NCBI GenBank assembly: GCA_019359035.1
Contig: JAHHIC010000085.1
Coordinates: 62,001 to 126,000 of the forward strand
Reading direction: 5' to 3'
Source: Scytonematopsis contorta HA4267-MV1
GTDB lineage: Bacteria > Cyanobacteriota > Cyanobacteriia > Cyanobacteriales > Nostocaceae
Length of the DNA: 64,000 bases
Shown here piece after piece: positions 1-9,170 of the stretch; positions within the stretch are counted from its first letter, which is position 1, and each line of letters begins with the position of its first letter. The notes under the pieces were generated by a model. It was given only the letters and a program-made list of their open reading frames with translations, was not told where the DNA came from and made no database searches. The position numbers and the translations under genes are program-made.

Positions 1-1
1 G

Positions 2-511
2 AAAGATAAGTATAATTTACAAGATAAACGTATTCGCGCAGTGTTCGCAATGAATCCTGCAATTAGTGGCATTTTTGGAGAAGCTGGAGTATCAAAAATT
101 CAAGTCCCTGTGATGATTTTTGGGGGTACTGACGATGCGGTGACACCTGCTTTAGTTGAACAAATATGTCCTTTTACTTGGCTTAAGGTTAATGATAAAT
201 ACTTAGCACAAATCCGGGGTGGAACTCATGTTTATGATAACAGTGGATTTGCTAGCGGTGCTGTTCCTGTTCCTTCTGTGATAGCGAGTCCTAATCCTGA
301 ATTAGCACGTCGCTATGTAAAAATAATGAGTTTGGCTTTTGCTAAAACATATATAGCCCAGGAATCCCAGTATCAAAGTTTTTTAAATGCTAGTTATGCT
401 GAAACTATTAGCGAACCTTCTTTACCAATAAAGTTAGTGCGTTCTTTAACAAATGCTCAATTATCAGAAAAGCTTAAGTTTTCTTGTCCTGGTACAAATA
501 CATCTAAATAA
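2..511 (+). CDS. alpha/beta hydrolase, C-terminal part (cut by window edge)
   Basis: The reading frame is open to the left edge, so this is the C-terminal ~170 residues of a longer gene. The stretch VPVMIFGGTDDAVTPALVEQ has the strand-plus-acid geometry of an alpha/beta hydrolase after the nucleophile elbow. The later GGTHVYDN supplies a likely catalytic His. The pattern FAMNP...IFG...QICPFTWL resembles the large cyanobacterial dienelactone-hydrolase-like proteins that carry an N-terminal DUF1400. The substrate cannot be told from this part, and the nucleophile lies outside the window. It runs in the same direction as devA, but a 170-bp repeat-rich gap makes a shared transcript uncertain. Confidence 0.8.
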   Translation, partial: KDKYNLQDKRIRAVFAMNPAISGIFGEAGVSKIQVPVMIFGGTDDAVTPALVEQICPFTWLKVNDKYLAQIRGGTHVYDNSGFASGAVPVPSVIASPNPELARRYVKIMSLAFAKTYIAQESQYQSFLNASYAETISEPSLPIKLVRSLTNAQLSEKLKFSCPGTNTSK

Positions 512-591
512 AACAATTCGCAATTCGTAATTCGCAATTCGCAATTTGTAATTAGGTTTTGTGATGGTGAATAAAACAATAACCAAGAATA

Positions 592-619
592 GTAGAGACG
601 CGATTAATCGCGTCTCTAC
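592..619. repeat. 28-bp perfect palindrome, GTAGAGAC family
   Basis: This is a perfect palindrome with arms GTAGAGACGCGATT and AATCGCGTCTCTAC. It lies between the hydrolase and devA. At least eight relatives occur in the window, near 21184, 44212, 50849, 52119, 55657, 57578, 60001 and 62765. It could act as a bidirectional terminator or be a dispersed non-autonomous repeat. Confidence 0.85.
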
Positions 620-628
620 GCTACCGAT

Positions 629-680
629 AACAGTCAACAGTCAACAGTCAACAGTCAACAATCAACAACCAACAAAAAAC
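629..680. repeat. heptanucleotide short tandem repeat (GTCAACA type)
   Basis: Four or more direct copies of a 7-bp unit (CAGTCAA/CAACAGT) precede devA. Such short tandemly repeated repetitive sequences are typical of heterocystous cyanobacteria. Similar tracts occur near 20810-20862, 20938-20985, 25690-25725 and 41180-41245. The repeat occupies the place where a ribosome binding site for devA would be. Confidence 0.85.
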
Positions 681-681
681 G

Positions 682-1434
682 ATGCAAAACACCACTACTG
701 AATTAGAAACAATTAACACGGAACCTCAGCAACCAGTAATTGCTGCACGCGACCTAAATCATTATTTTGGTAGCTCTGACCTGAAAAAACAAGTTTTGTA
801 TGATATTAATTTAGAAATTAAGGCTGGGGAAATTGTGATTATGACGGGACCTTCGGGTTCTGGGAAAACTACTCTGTTGACTTTGATGGGTGGACTGCGT
901 TCTGCTCAAGAAGGAAGTTTAACAATTTTAGGTGAGGAAATTTGCGGAGCTAGTAAGAAAAAATTAACACAGTTACGCCGCAATATCGGTTATATTTTTC
1001 AGGCACATAATTTGATGACTTTTCTGAGTGCTAAAGAAAATGTGCGGATGTCTTTGGAGTTGCACGATAAATTTTTTGACGGGGATATGACCCAAAAAGC
1101 TGTCGATATGTTGGAAGCTGTGGGGTTAGGAAATCGTGTTGATTATTATCCAGAAAATTTATCGGGTGGACAAAAACAACGGGTGGCTATTGCTAGAGCT
1201 TTGGTGAGTCACCCTAAGATTGTACTTGCGGATGAACCTACTGCTGCACTTGATAAAAAATCGGGACGGGATGTGGTGGAGTTGATGCAAAATCTCGCGA
1301 AGGAGCAGGGTTGTACTATTTTGCTGGTGACTCACGATAACCGGATTTTGGATATTGCTGACCGGATTGTTTATATGGAAGATGGACGACTGGTTAGTGA
1401 TGGGGTGGATGCATTATCTCAGGTGGGGGGGTAA
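682..1434 (+). CDS. devA: DevA-family ABC exporter ATP-binding protein
   Basis: This 250-residue ABC ATPase has Walker A GPSGSGKT (about residue 57), the signature LSGGQKQR, Walker B IVLADEP and the switch His in LLVTHD. It matches the DevA/MacB-like class, in which the ATPase serves an exporter made of DevB (adaptor) and DevC (permease). In Anabaena the DevBCA pump works with the TolC protein HgdD to export heterocyst glycolipids, and an hgdD candidate lies at 39012 in this window. DevB and DevC would normally precede devA, but the gene upstream here is a hydrolase, so this ATPase is orphaned or its partners are elsewhere. Several DevBCA paralogues exist in these genomes, so the exact paralogue is not certain. 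Confidence 0.85.
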   Translation: MQNTTTELETINTEPQQPVIAARDLNHYFGSSDLKKQVLYDINLEIKAGEIVIMTGPSGSGKTTLLTLMGGLRSAQEGSLTILGEEICGASKKKLTQLRRNIGYIFQAHNLMTFLSAKENVRMSLELHDKFFDGDMTQKAVDMLEAVGLGNRVDYYPENLSGGQKQRVAIARALVSHPKIVLADEPTAALDKKSGRDVVELMQNLAKEQGCTILLVTHDNRILDIADRIVYMEDGRLVSDGVDALSQVGG

Positions 1435-1546
1435 TAGAGACAAGAAAGACCTAACCCCCCTACCCCCCTTCCCTGCGAGGGAAGGGGGAAGAAGAAGCAA
1501 ATTCTTGCATTTTTTCAGAGGTTTTTCGGAAGGTGGGAAGGTCACT

Positions 1547-1723
1547 GTCATTGCGAGGAGGAACGTACCTGTCATTGCGAGGAGGAACGTACCTGTCATT
1601 GCGAGGAAGAACGTACTTGTCATTGCGAGGAAGAACGTACCTGTCATTGCGAGGAGGAACGTACCTGTCATTGCGAGGAAGAACGTACCTGTCATTGCGA
1701 GGAAGAACGACGAAGCAATCTCC
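1547..1723. repeat. seven tandem 24-bp units of the GTCATTGCGAGGAGGAACG repeat
   Basis: A 24-bp unit beginning GTCATTGCGAGGAGGAACG and ending TACCT is repeated six times. A seventh, longer copy runs into CGACGAAGCAATCTCC. Units alternate GAGGAGG and GAGGAAG. The same core recurs as two direct and two inverted copies at 23784-24097. Open frames over this tract in all phases are repeat artefacts. The tract lies between devA and the leader of CRISPR array 1. Confidence 0.9.
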
Positions 1724-1766
1724 TTCCCTCGTAATCGCAGCGAGTAATACTCTCCTTCGGATTATT

Positions 1767-2036
1767 TTGCATGGATCTGTGGCTGTTGGGTAAACTAACT
1801 GACAAGAATTACCTCAAAGTGTTGCAGCACAAATATTCTACGCTTTTTACAGCCCTCAGAGGTGCTTGCATTTTTGAAAAATATGCTGAAAGTCATGCTA
1901 TATAGACTTTCCAGAACTTAGCTAATTTACAAAAAATGAGATTTGGTACAATTTTACAGGGTAAAATGGAATTTTAAGGGAGGTGCTTGCAAAATCAAAA
2001 TTCAGCGCTTGCTGAGCAAGGGTTTTAGACCTCGCT
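1767..2036 (+). promoter_or_regulatory. CRISPR leader of array 1
   Basis: This AT-rich ~270-bp stretch ends exactly at the first repeat of array 1. It is clearly homologous to the leader of array 2 (11885-12153). Both begin with TGCATGGATCTG and both carry two copies of GGTGCTTGCA (here 1861-1870 and 1982-1991), the second followed by AAATCAAAATTCAG. A conserved promoter-like pair, TTTACA (1926-1931) and TACAAT (1947-1952), would start transcription toward the array. The repeated GGTGCTTGCA element is a candidate leader-anchoring or integration-host site. Confidence 0.8.
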
Positions 2037-3002
2037 GTGTTTTAACCTAAGATGTCGTAAGGCGTTGAGCACGTCTTACTAAAGCATACCTTAGCTCCTC
2101 TTTCTCGTGTTTTAACCTAAGATGTCGTAAGGCGTTGAGCACTGTTATTTATTCCTTGTGGTAAGGGTGGTAGTGGATTTGTGTTTTAACCTAAGATGTC
2201 GTAAGGCGTTGAGCACTACCCCATTACGTGTATTTCTTTTTCATGGGGGAGTGTTTTAACCTAAGATGTCGTAAGGCGTTGAGCACACTTTATTTCCTTT
2301 GTATTCTTTGGTTTCCCAGCATGTGTTTTAACCTAAGATGTCGTAAGGCGTTGAGCACAAGATTTCATGAAGCGAATCGCTGTAACTAATACTGGTGTTT
2401 TAACCTAAGATGTCGTAAGGCGTTGAGCACTATCGCGCTCTCGTAGTTTATCGAAAACTGACGCGAGTGTTTTAACCTAAGATGTCGTAAGGCGTTGAGC
2501 ACTTGTCTAATTCGGCTTTCAAAGATTCCCAGTTTGGGGTGTTTTAACCTAAGATGTCGTAAGGCGTTGAGCACTCGTTTACATTATCGTAACCGAGAGA
2601 TTGCAAAGGTGTTTTAACCTAAGATGTCGTAAGGCGTTGAGCACAGGATAAAAAGTATAAAAGGAAGATAGCTACTGTGAAGTGTTTTAACCTAAGATGT
2701 CGTAAGGCGTTGAGCACATGTCACTTGGTATGAAGCGATAAAAGGCTTTATAGAGTGTTTTAACCTAAGATGTCGTAAGGCGTTGAGCACTTAAGCGATA
2801 CAACGATTTATTATTTTCTGCCAAAGTGTTTTAACCTAAGATGTCGTAAGGCGTTGAGCACACATCAATATCAAAGCATTTCTAGCTTTGGGCTAGTGTT
2901 TTAACCTAAGATGTCGTAAGGCGTTGAGCACAATATTTTTTGAAAAGTCGTTGTAGTTGGCGGAATGTGTTTTAACCTAAGATGCCGTAAGGCGTTGAGC
3001 AC
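2037..3002 (+). CRISPR. CRISPR array 1: 14 repeats of 36 bp, 13 spacers
   Basis: Repeats start at 2037, 2107, 2181, 2251, 2323, 2395, 2467, 2539, 2609, 2682, 2755, 2826, 2896 and 2967. Spacers are 34-38 bp. The repeat begins GTGTTTTAACCT, continues AAGATGTCG and ends TAAGGCGTTGAGCAC. It differs from the array 2 repeat at position 13 (A for T) and position 19 (T for C). The last repeat (2967) is a hybrid, with A at 13 and C at 19, which marks it as the old, leader-distal end. Polarity follows the leader at 1767-2036. Confidence 0.98.
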
Positions 3003-3067
3003 CAAAAAGCTAAAGGACAAAGTGTTGAACACTCAAAAGAGTGATATAATTTTACAGTCAATTTTTT

Positions 3068-3296
3068 GGCTTTTAACTTTTGATGCTGTAAGACGTCGAG
3101 TAATCAACCCGATAAAATCTGATTATAAATTTGCCGTTTATCTGTCTCTAAATGCTTTATTTTCTATCCTTTGATGCCGTAAGGCTTTGAGCACCGTCGC
3201 TATTTCAAAGTCAAAAACCTTTGAGTGACACAGAGCAGATGGGCTTAACATTACCCAGTTTGCTCCTAACCTTAGATGCCGTAAGGCGTTGAACAG
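3068..3296 (+). repeat. three degenerate CRISPR repeats upstream of cas6
   Basis: Beyond the last good repeat lie three decayed 36-bp copies in the same orientation: 3068-3103 (about 27 of 36 matching), 3159-3194 and 3261-3296. The last keeps an intact AACCTTAGATGCCG core and carries the array-2-type T13/C19. They are spaced 91-102 bp apart instead of the normal ~72. A weak fourth copy (3431-3453, GATTCCGTAAGGGTTTGAACA) sits just before cas6. They may be array debris, or crRNA-like regulatory units. Confidence 0.8.
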
Positions 3297-3309
3297 ACAA
3301 AAAAATAAG

Positions 3310-3338
3310 TTGACATACTGATATCTTTGAGCTAATAA
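3310..3338 (+). promoter_or_regulatory. likely promoter of the cas operon
   Basis: A perfect -35 box TTGACA (3310-3315) is followed after 17 bp by TAATAA (3333-3338), a good -10. It lies 13 bp after the third degenerate CRISPR repeat and about 160 bp before the cas6 start. A degenerate fourth repeat would fall in the 5' untranslated region. Confidence 0.65.
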
Positions 3339-3496
3339 TATATTATTCTTATGTGTCGATATTTAAAAGTAGATAAATAAAGCAGCGACGAAATTCAGCT
3401 TATGACGTGCTAAGTCCCTGCTTGCTGCCTGTGATTCCGTAAGGGTTTGAACATAATAAATAGTTAAAAAATTTGTTCTAAACGGAGGGTTGCAAC

Positions 3497-4162
3497 GTGA
3501 TAGCATCTGTAGGTTTTTCCGCGTCCCCAAATGCAGGTAGTGGACTTGAGCCGTTTGTTGAAATGAGCTTTCCAGTTCGAGGAAAATATTTGCCTGCTGA
3601 CCATAACTATGCGCTTTTTGCTGCTTGCGTCCATCTTATTCCAGAGATACGTCAGCTTACAGCCCTTAGTATCCTGACGATTCCGGGCTATGCCGATAAA
3701 CAAGGTAAGATTCTGCTGACGGAGCGATCGCACTTGAGAATTCGCATACCGATACCACAAATTCCTTTAATTTATAAATTGGCAGGGAAATCTGTTTGCT
3801 TGGGAATACATGAGATTCAAATTGGTATCCCAGAGATATTTATGCTTCAACCAGCAAACAAGCTTAGGTCTAGAATCGTGATTATCAAAGGATATAGCGA
3901 GCCAGAGTTTTTTTTAGCTGCTGCACAACGTCAGCTTGATAGTTGGGAAATTTCGGGTCATATTTCCATCCCACTAGATAAAAAAGGTGAACCCAGTCGC
4001 AAAACGATAAAAGTAAAGCGGTTCACCATTGTTGGTTTCACTACGGAAGTCTCAAATTTAAGTGAAGAGGATTCTCTGAAGTTACAGCAATGGGGTATTG
4101 GTGGTAAAAGACACCTGGGATGCGGATATTTTTTACCTTGTCAGGGAGGTAGAAGTGTTTAA
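3497..4162 (+). CDS. cas6: Cas6, MYXAN-type crRNA-processing endoribonuclease
   Basis: The 221-residue protein has the C-terminal glycine-rich loop of Cas6/RAMP proteins, seen as WGIGGKRHLGCGYF. It resembles the Cmx6 form found with dev-type (MYXAN) systems. Cas6 cuts the CRISPR transcript at the base of the repeat hairpin to give crRNAs with a short 5' handle. The start is GTG, chosen because GGAGGG lies 7 bases upstream. The gene opens the cas operon, and its 3' end overlaps the ribosome binding site and first codons of cas3. Family placement rests on the motif and the neighbours. Confidence 0.9.
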   Translation: MIASVGFSASPNAGSGLEPFVEMSFPVRGKYLPADHNYALFAACVHLIPEIRQLTALSILTIPGYADKQGKILLTERSHLRIRIPIPQIPLIYKLAGKSVCLGIHEIQIGIPEIFMLQPANKLRSRIVIIKGYSEPEFFLAAAQRQLDSWEISGHISIPLDKKGEPSRKTIKVKRFTIVGFTTEVSNLSEEDSLKLQQWGIGGKRHLGCGYFLPCQGGRSV

Positions 4163-6584
4163 AGTCTTACTGGCTAAATCATTGTCGTCTCAAGAAAAAG
4201 AAGATAATGTTGCAAAAGGAGCAGCAAAGTATACAGGACATATTTGTTTTGTAATGCAAGCGGCTGACGTATTGGTAGATAAAGTGGGGTTATCTATACT
4301 CAAGCAATTGGGTTTAGAGCATATTGATTTGGGCTATTTTGCCACCACAGTTAGATTGGGTGCGTATTTGCACGATTGGGGCAAAGCGAATCAACATTTT
4401 CAGGAAATGGTTTACCTAAAAACCCTTGACCCCAAATGCTCAGACTCTAAGCTAATTGAGTACAGAAAAGATTTGTCGAAACGTTCAAAAAACCATTCAG
4501 ACCGACAAATGCTGCGTCATGAGGTCATCAGTGGGATTTTGGCGTTACAAGTTCCTAGTTTTAAAGAATGGCTGAAAAAGTGTCCCAACGCAAACCTGAT
4601 GATTGCTGTGTGGGGAGCAATGGGACATCATTTGAAAATAGGAATAAATCAAAATAATAAAGCTGCGGAATCTATAGCCGATATAGCTGAAATTCCTGCT
4701 GGAACTGGAGACGAATTAAGAATTTATACCCACCATTCAGACTTCCAAGCAGTATTGAAAATGGGTTCTCAAACTTTAGGATTACCTGGAAGTTTACCAA
4801 AACCTCCACAAGAAAACTGGTCGAAGTCTGAATTAGAAGAAGCTTTAACCAATCTACGTGACGAATTTATACAATTTGAATCGCAAATTGATTGGGAACA
4901 GCAAAAGTTTGCAGCAGCAGTAAAGGCAACAATAATCGCAGCTGATTTGGCTGGTTCTGCGTTGCCTTTAGCAGAAGAAGATTTTAAGGGATGGATTGAA
5001 GAAGTATTAACACTACAACTCTCGAAAGAAGAAGTTCAGCAATTAGTCAATCAACGTCTGCAAGGCAAAAAATTACGCCCTTTTCAAAATAAAATTGCCC
5101 AATCTGCTTCTCGTGTGACTTTAGTTATCGCAGGTTGTGGAACGGGTAAAACTATAGGGGCTTACGCTTGGGGAGAAAAATGGGCAGTTGGACGTAAATT
5201 ATTTTTTTCTTATCCAACTACGGGTACAGCTTCCCAAGGATATATTGACTATGCAGAAGGTACAAAAATCGAAGCAGCTTTAATGCATTCTCGCGCTGAT
5301 TTAGACCGAGAACTGTTATTTTCTGGAGACTCAGACAATTCTGAAGGTATCGATGCTCGGTTAATGGCTTTTCAAGCATGGAGAAAAAAGTTAATTGTCT
5401 GTACAGTTGATTCTGTATTGGGTTTAATCCAAAATAACCGCAAGCCACTTTACTCTTGGGCTGCAATAGCACAATCTGCTTTTGTTTTTGATGAAGTTCA
5501 CGCTTACGATGCACGTCTTTTCGGTGCGCTATTAAAGTTTATCAAAGCATTTCGCGGTGCTCCTATTCTGTTGATGAGTGCCAGTTTTACTCCTCAACAA
5601 CTACAAGCCATTCATCAGGTACTGGTTGAACAAGGTGAAGAATTAGGTGAACCAATTGAGGGACCTAAAGAGTTGGAAGAACTTCCACGTTACGACATTA
5701 AATATATTCCAGAAGTCACTGACTTTGAGGAGCTTACGGAAATTTGGGAACCTGTAATCACAGCTTTAAGAAATAAGCAGAAAATTTTGTGGGTGACAAA
5801 TTCCGTCAAAACCTGTATCAATATTTACCGTGCAGCACAAACAAAACTTGCTGAGCATTTACCAGAGTTAAACATCAATCCCTTAATTTACCACAGTCGA
5901 TACCGTTATAAAGATAGGCTAGAAAAGCATAAAGCTGTAATTGATGCCTTTAAAAAAGATGAGCCTGTCTTAGCTATTACGACTCAAGTTTGTGAAATGT
6001 CATTAGATTTAAGTGCTGATTTGCTAATATCTGCACTAGCTCCTGCTGCATCTTTAATTCAGCGATTGGGAAGGCTTAACCGCAGAATGACAAAACCAGA
6101 AGAAGGGTCAAAGCTAGCAATTATTTATCCTTGGGATAATAAACAGCCATACAATGCAGCAGAGCTTTCCACAGGAGAGCAACTAATCCAAAAATTTTCC
6201 GGGAAAACAGGAATTTCTCAACGAGATTTAGCAGAAATTGCCGCTAGTCTTTCTTCAGAGGAAATTCAGCAAGTTCAATCAAGCTGGCTAGAAGACAATT
6301 GGTGTAATCGTCCCGATTTTCTGCGTGAAGGAGGATATACCATAACTGTTTTATTGGGTGAAGATGAAACAGAGATTTGGAAAATAGCAACCCAAAAAGA
6401 ACAAGAATTACTGAAATTAGGTAAGAAGGAATCCCGGATGAAATTATTTAAACAGGAAGCACAAGCTTGGTCAGTTCCTATCCGAATTGAGCAAGACTAT
6501 TATCAATGGAAACGTAGAGGATTTTATCCTATAACTCCTGAAGGAAGAATTATCTACAGTGAAGAAGTAGGAGCAGAACAGTGA
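4155..6584 (+). CDS. cas3: Cas3, HD nuclease-helicase
   Basis: Cas3 is recruited by Cascade to unwind and degrade target DNA. The N-terminal HD domain shows GH near residue 29, LHDWGKAN near 73 and GAMGHHLK further on. The helicase core shows Walker A GCGTGKT (about 327-333), DEVHAYD (about 446), MSASF and QRLGRLNRR (about 635). I chose the GTG at 4155 because GGGAGGT lies 4 bases upstream. An in-frame ATG at 4098 would place 19 extra residues inside cas6 with no ribosome site. The product of about 809 residues is a full-length HD-helicase fusion. The gene overlaps cas6 by 8 bp and cas8 by 4 bp (GTGA), indicating translational coupling. Confidence 0.95.
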   Translation: MFKVLLAKSLSSQEKEDNVAKGAAKYTGHICFVMQAADVLVDKVGLSILKQLGLEHIDLGYFATTVRLGAYLHDWGKANQHFQEMVYLKTLDPKCSDSKLIEYRKDLSKRSKNHSDRQMLRHEVISGILALQVPSFKEWLKKCPNANLMIAVWGAMGHHLKIGINQNNKAAESIADIAEIPAGTGDELRIYTHHSDFQAVLKMGSQTLGLPGSLPKPPQENWSKSELEEALTNLRDEFIQFESQIDWEQQKFAAAVKATIIAADLAGSALPLAEEDFKGWIEEVLTLQLSKEEVQQLVNQRLQGKKLRPFQNKIAQSASRVTLVIAGCGTGKTIGAYAWGEKWAVGRKLFFSYPTTGTASQGYIDYAEGTKIEAALMHSRADLDRELLFSGDSDNSEGIDARLMAFQAWRKKLIVCTVDSVLGLIQNNRKPLYSWAAIAQSAFVFDEVHAYDARLFGALLKFIKAFRGAPILLMSASFTPQQLQAIHQVLVEQGEELGEPIEGPKELEELPRYDIKYIPEVTDFEELTEIWEPVITALRNKQKILWVTNSVKTCINIYRAAQTKLAEHLPELNINPLIYHSRYRYKDRLEKHKAVIDAFKKDEPVLAITTQVCEMSLDLSADLLISALAPAASLIQRLGRLNRRMTKPEEGSKLAIIYPWDNKQPYNAAELSTGEQLIQKFSGKTGISQRDLAEIAASLSSEEIQQVQSSWLEDNWCNRPDFLREGGYTITVLLGEDETEIWKIATQKEQELLKLGKKESRMKLFKQEAQAWSVPIRIEQDYYQWKRRGFYPITPEGRIIYSEEVGAEQ

Positions 6585-8161
6585 AACTAGAGTTTGATTT
6601 AGGTAATCCTAGTTTTACCTTATTGCATTGTGCTGGTTTAGCTGGGTTGTGGATGACTTTAAAGCAACTAGAAACAGAAAAAATTAGAGTTTCTGAAATC
6701 TTAAATTGGCAATTGAGCAATCGAAAAGTCAGCTTAATTTGGGAAGGTAACGATAAAAAAGTTTTGGAATGGCTGTTACAAGAATCATTCCAAATTAACG
6801 ATGGACTGATTGCGCTTCGAGGTTTAAATTCTCAAACCATGCGTAAGGACGCTCAGGTGATAGTACATCAGGGAATTCTTGGTACTTTTTTACAACATAC
6901 CAGCACCCATAAATCTGTTGGAACTAAAACAGAATCCTTATCATTGGGTGAAGGAGAACCCGAAATTCAGGTGACTTACAAAGCCTTACAAAGTTACGCT
7001 TACCAAGATTTTGCCAATAATCTTTGTGATAAAAATGGACAATTTCTCACAAAACCAATAAGCGTTGCAGGGTGGTTAAATCCCGGTGCTGTAGTACGTC
7101 ATGTTGCTTTTAGTTCTGATACAAGCTTTGAAGAAGCTCCAGAAAATGCATTTCTCTTATTATTTGCTCCCGTCGCTTGTTACTACTATATCCTCCGTTC
7201 CAAGTTGCGAGATAAACGTGCTCAATACGCATTGGTAGTTCCAGAAATCACAAATTTAGAAAAATATGCCCAATACCGACAAAACCGACATTTGAGATAT
7301 GCAACTTACAAAGATTTCCACGCTTCCGGGTTAGGAGATGCTGGGTTACGATTTTTGACTTTGGATGCAACAGTTAAGGTGGCAAAGACTTTCAGTGTAC
7401 CGCGCTGTCAAGTTTTGACATTGGGAACCGTCGCATGGGCAACCCAACAAAAAACTCGGACTGATATGTATTTTGTCGAAGCGAATGAGCAAGTTTGTCA
7501 CAACTACCAGGTTTGTAATGATTGGTTGAAAGATAAATCAATAGAAGGTAAAGGAGGTGGTTTTGTTATAACCAGCTTTGCTAAGGAGTTGATTGCTGAA
7601 AATCTAGCTAGAAAACAACTTTGGTATTTTGGTATTTCCGAAAAAGTCAACAGTAATGAACTGTTCAAAAAATTAGTTTACGAAAGGGAAGGGTTACATC
7701 AAGTGGTTCAGAAAGTTCAATCAGACGAGCGTGAAAAACTATTTGTCAAAGCTTGCCATGAGGCAATTAAATTCACCTATGGAAAAATATCTGGACAAGC
7801 AAAAGAACATCGTGAGATGGCAAATTTTGATAGAGAAACTGTCAAAATTAGAACTGGTATTTCTCGGTGTAAAAATAGCGAAACATTTAGAGAATTTATC
7901 ACTGATTTTTGGTCGCGAGCAGGTAAAATTCCTACATTGCAAGAGCATTGGGAAGAGTTAATGGAGTTTGTTATGACCGATAAAAACTGGAAAAAGTCTA
8001 GAGATTTAGCTTTACTGGCATTAGCTAGCTATAAAGGTAAAGGGCTTTCTAATTCAGGTGAAGATGATAGCGAAAGTGAAGGAGATAGTACAGATGAAGA
8101 TGATAGCGATAGTCATAGTAATAATTATGATGAGGAGAATCAAATTGATATTGGCTTATAG
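6581..8161 (+). CDS. cas8a1: Cas8a1 (Csx13/Cmx1-like), Cascade large subunit of MYXAN type
   Basis: The protein has 526 residues and starts with GTG at the GTGA overlap with cas3. The opening MKLEFDLGNPSFTLLHCAGL and the position between cas3 and a DevR-type cas7 fit the Cas8a1/Csx13 family of Myxococcus dev-type systems. In those systems it is the large subunit that recognises the PAM. The last ~35 residues are extremely acidic and Ser-rich (SGEDDSESEGDSTDEDDSD), a low-complexity tail I do not expect in the core fold. The assignment leans on gene order, because Cas8 proteins diverge fast. Confidence 0.8.
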   Translation: MKLEFDLGNPSFTLLHCAGLAGLWMTLKQLETEKIRVSEILNWQLSNRKVSLIWEGNDKKVLEWLLQESFQINDGLIALRGLNSQTMRKDAQVIVHQGILGTFLQHTSTHKSVGTKTESLSLGEGEPEIQVTYKALQSYAYQDFANNLCDKNGQFLTKPISVAGWLNPGAVVRHVAFSSDTSFEEAPENAFLLLFAPVACYYYILRSKLRDKRAQYALVVPEITNLEKYAQYRQNRHLRYATYKDFHASGLGDAGLRFLTLDATVKVAKTFSVPRCQVLTLGTVAWATQQKTRTDMYFVEANEQVCHNYQVCNDWLKDKSIEGKGGGFVITSFAKELIAENLARKQLWYFGISEKVNSNELFKKLVYEREGLHQVVQKVQSDEREKLFVKACHEAIKFTYGKISGQAKEHREMANFDRETVKIRTGISRCKNSETFREFITDFWSRAGKIPTLQEHWEELMEFVMTDKNWKKSRDLALLALASYKGKGLSNSGEDDSESEGDSTDEDDSDSHSNNYDEENQIDIGL

Positions 8162-8193
8162 CAGTTTTTAGCAGCGCTATGACGTTGAGGTAA

Positions 8194-8205
8194 GCGCTAA
8201 AGCGC
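8194..8205. other. small hairpin in the cas8-cas7 gap
   Basis: The 79-bp gap between cas8 and cas7 holds GCGCT-AA-AGCGC (8194-8205), and a second AGCGCT lies at 8173-8178. An RNA hairpin here could stabilise the downstream cas7-cas5 message, where much more Cas7 than Cas8 is needed. The stem is short, so this is only a possibility. Confidence 0.4.
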
Positions 8206-8240
8206 AACTACATACCTTTTATTTTTTAGGAGATTAAAAA

Positions 8241-9170
8241 GTGTCTTTTCATTTATTCGGAAATGTTTTAACTGGATACGGAACTGCTGCCAACAACCGT
8301 GGAGAAAACGAAGGTAATATAACTACCTTACAAAAAATTCTTTGGAAAGGTGAAGTGCATACTACCGTTTCTTCAGAAGCAATTCGGTGGGCATTACGCT
8401 ACTATTGGCAAACTGCTGGTAATGGCTACCAAGTTAATCGTCGTTGGGATGACGATACCAACGATAATATTTGGCAAAATGAAAATTTTGATGACACCAA
8501 CTTTATTGATGATGATGTTTTAGGTTTCATGCGTGCTGAAGGTGCAAAAGTCGAGGCTTCCGATGAACCTAAACAAGAAGGAAAAAAAGGGAAAAAAGCA
8601 CCCAAAGGTACGACAACTGCAAAACGAGGTGTTTTAGAAGTAACTCGTGCTGTTTCAACAACACCTTTTAGCGGTGATTTAACTTTTAATGCTGCAAGTG
8701 GTAAAAAAGGACGTACTTCACTTTATGGAACTGAAGTCCATGCAACTCGCTACCAATATGGATTTGCATTAACTCCAGAACGTTTAAAAGAGAAGTCTCG
8801 TATTATTGCAGTTCTAGATGGCTTAAGTTCCCTAGGGGAAGTAGCAGGTAATCATTCCCGTTTTCTCTATGATTTTGCTCCTGAAAGTTTAATATTGCGC
8901 TGGACACATGATTTTTCCCCTCGCATTCTTTACTGCTTTGAAGAAAACGAAGGAGAAGTATCAATTGGAGAATTAATCAGAAAAGTCAAACATCAAGATA
9001 TCGAACCACAGGAGTTATGGATAGCTGGTGCTATTTCAGAATATGAGGGAGTGGAAGAATTAAAAGAATTAGGAGTGAACATTTTCCCAGGTATTAAATT
9101 AGCAATGCAAAGCATGAAACAAGTTATCGCTACAGATTTGCAGCTACCACAACCGGAGTTAATTCGATGA
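8241..9170 (+). CDS. cas7: Cas7 (DevR/Cst2 family), Cascade backbone
   Basis: The 309-residue protein belongs to the DevR-like Cas7 group. Its features are an N-terminal FHLFGNVLTGYG, the block ATRYQYGFALTPE, then LSSLGEVAGNHSRFLYDFAP. Several copies of Cas7 coat the crRNA spacer. The start is GTG, with GGAG about 8 bases upstream. A Lys-rich low-complexity insert (KQEGKKGKKAPKG) lies near residues 110-125. It overlaps cas5 by 4 bp (ATGA). Confidence 0.92.
   Translation: MSFHLFGNVLTGYGTAANNRGENEGNITTLQKILWKGEVHTTVSSEAIRWALRYYWQTAGNGYQVNRRWDDDTNDNIWQNENFDDTNFIDDDVLGFMRAEGAKVEASDEPKQEGKKGKKAPKGTTTAKRGVLEVTRAVSTTPFSGDLTFNAASGKKGRTSLYGTEVHATRYQYGFALTPERLKEKSRIIAVLDGLSSLGEVAGNHSRFLYDFAPESLILRWTHDFSPRILYCFEENEGEVSIGELIRKVKHQDIEPQELWIAGAISEYEGVEELKELGVNIFPGIKLAMQSMKQVIATDLQLPQPELIR

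Noticed and set aside
1355-1793. Three overlapping frames on both strands with 24-bp-periodic peptides
   Set aside because: All are reading-frame artefacts of the tandem GTCATTGCGAGG repeat.
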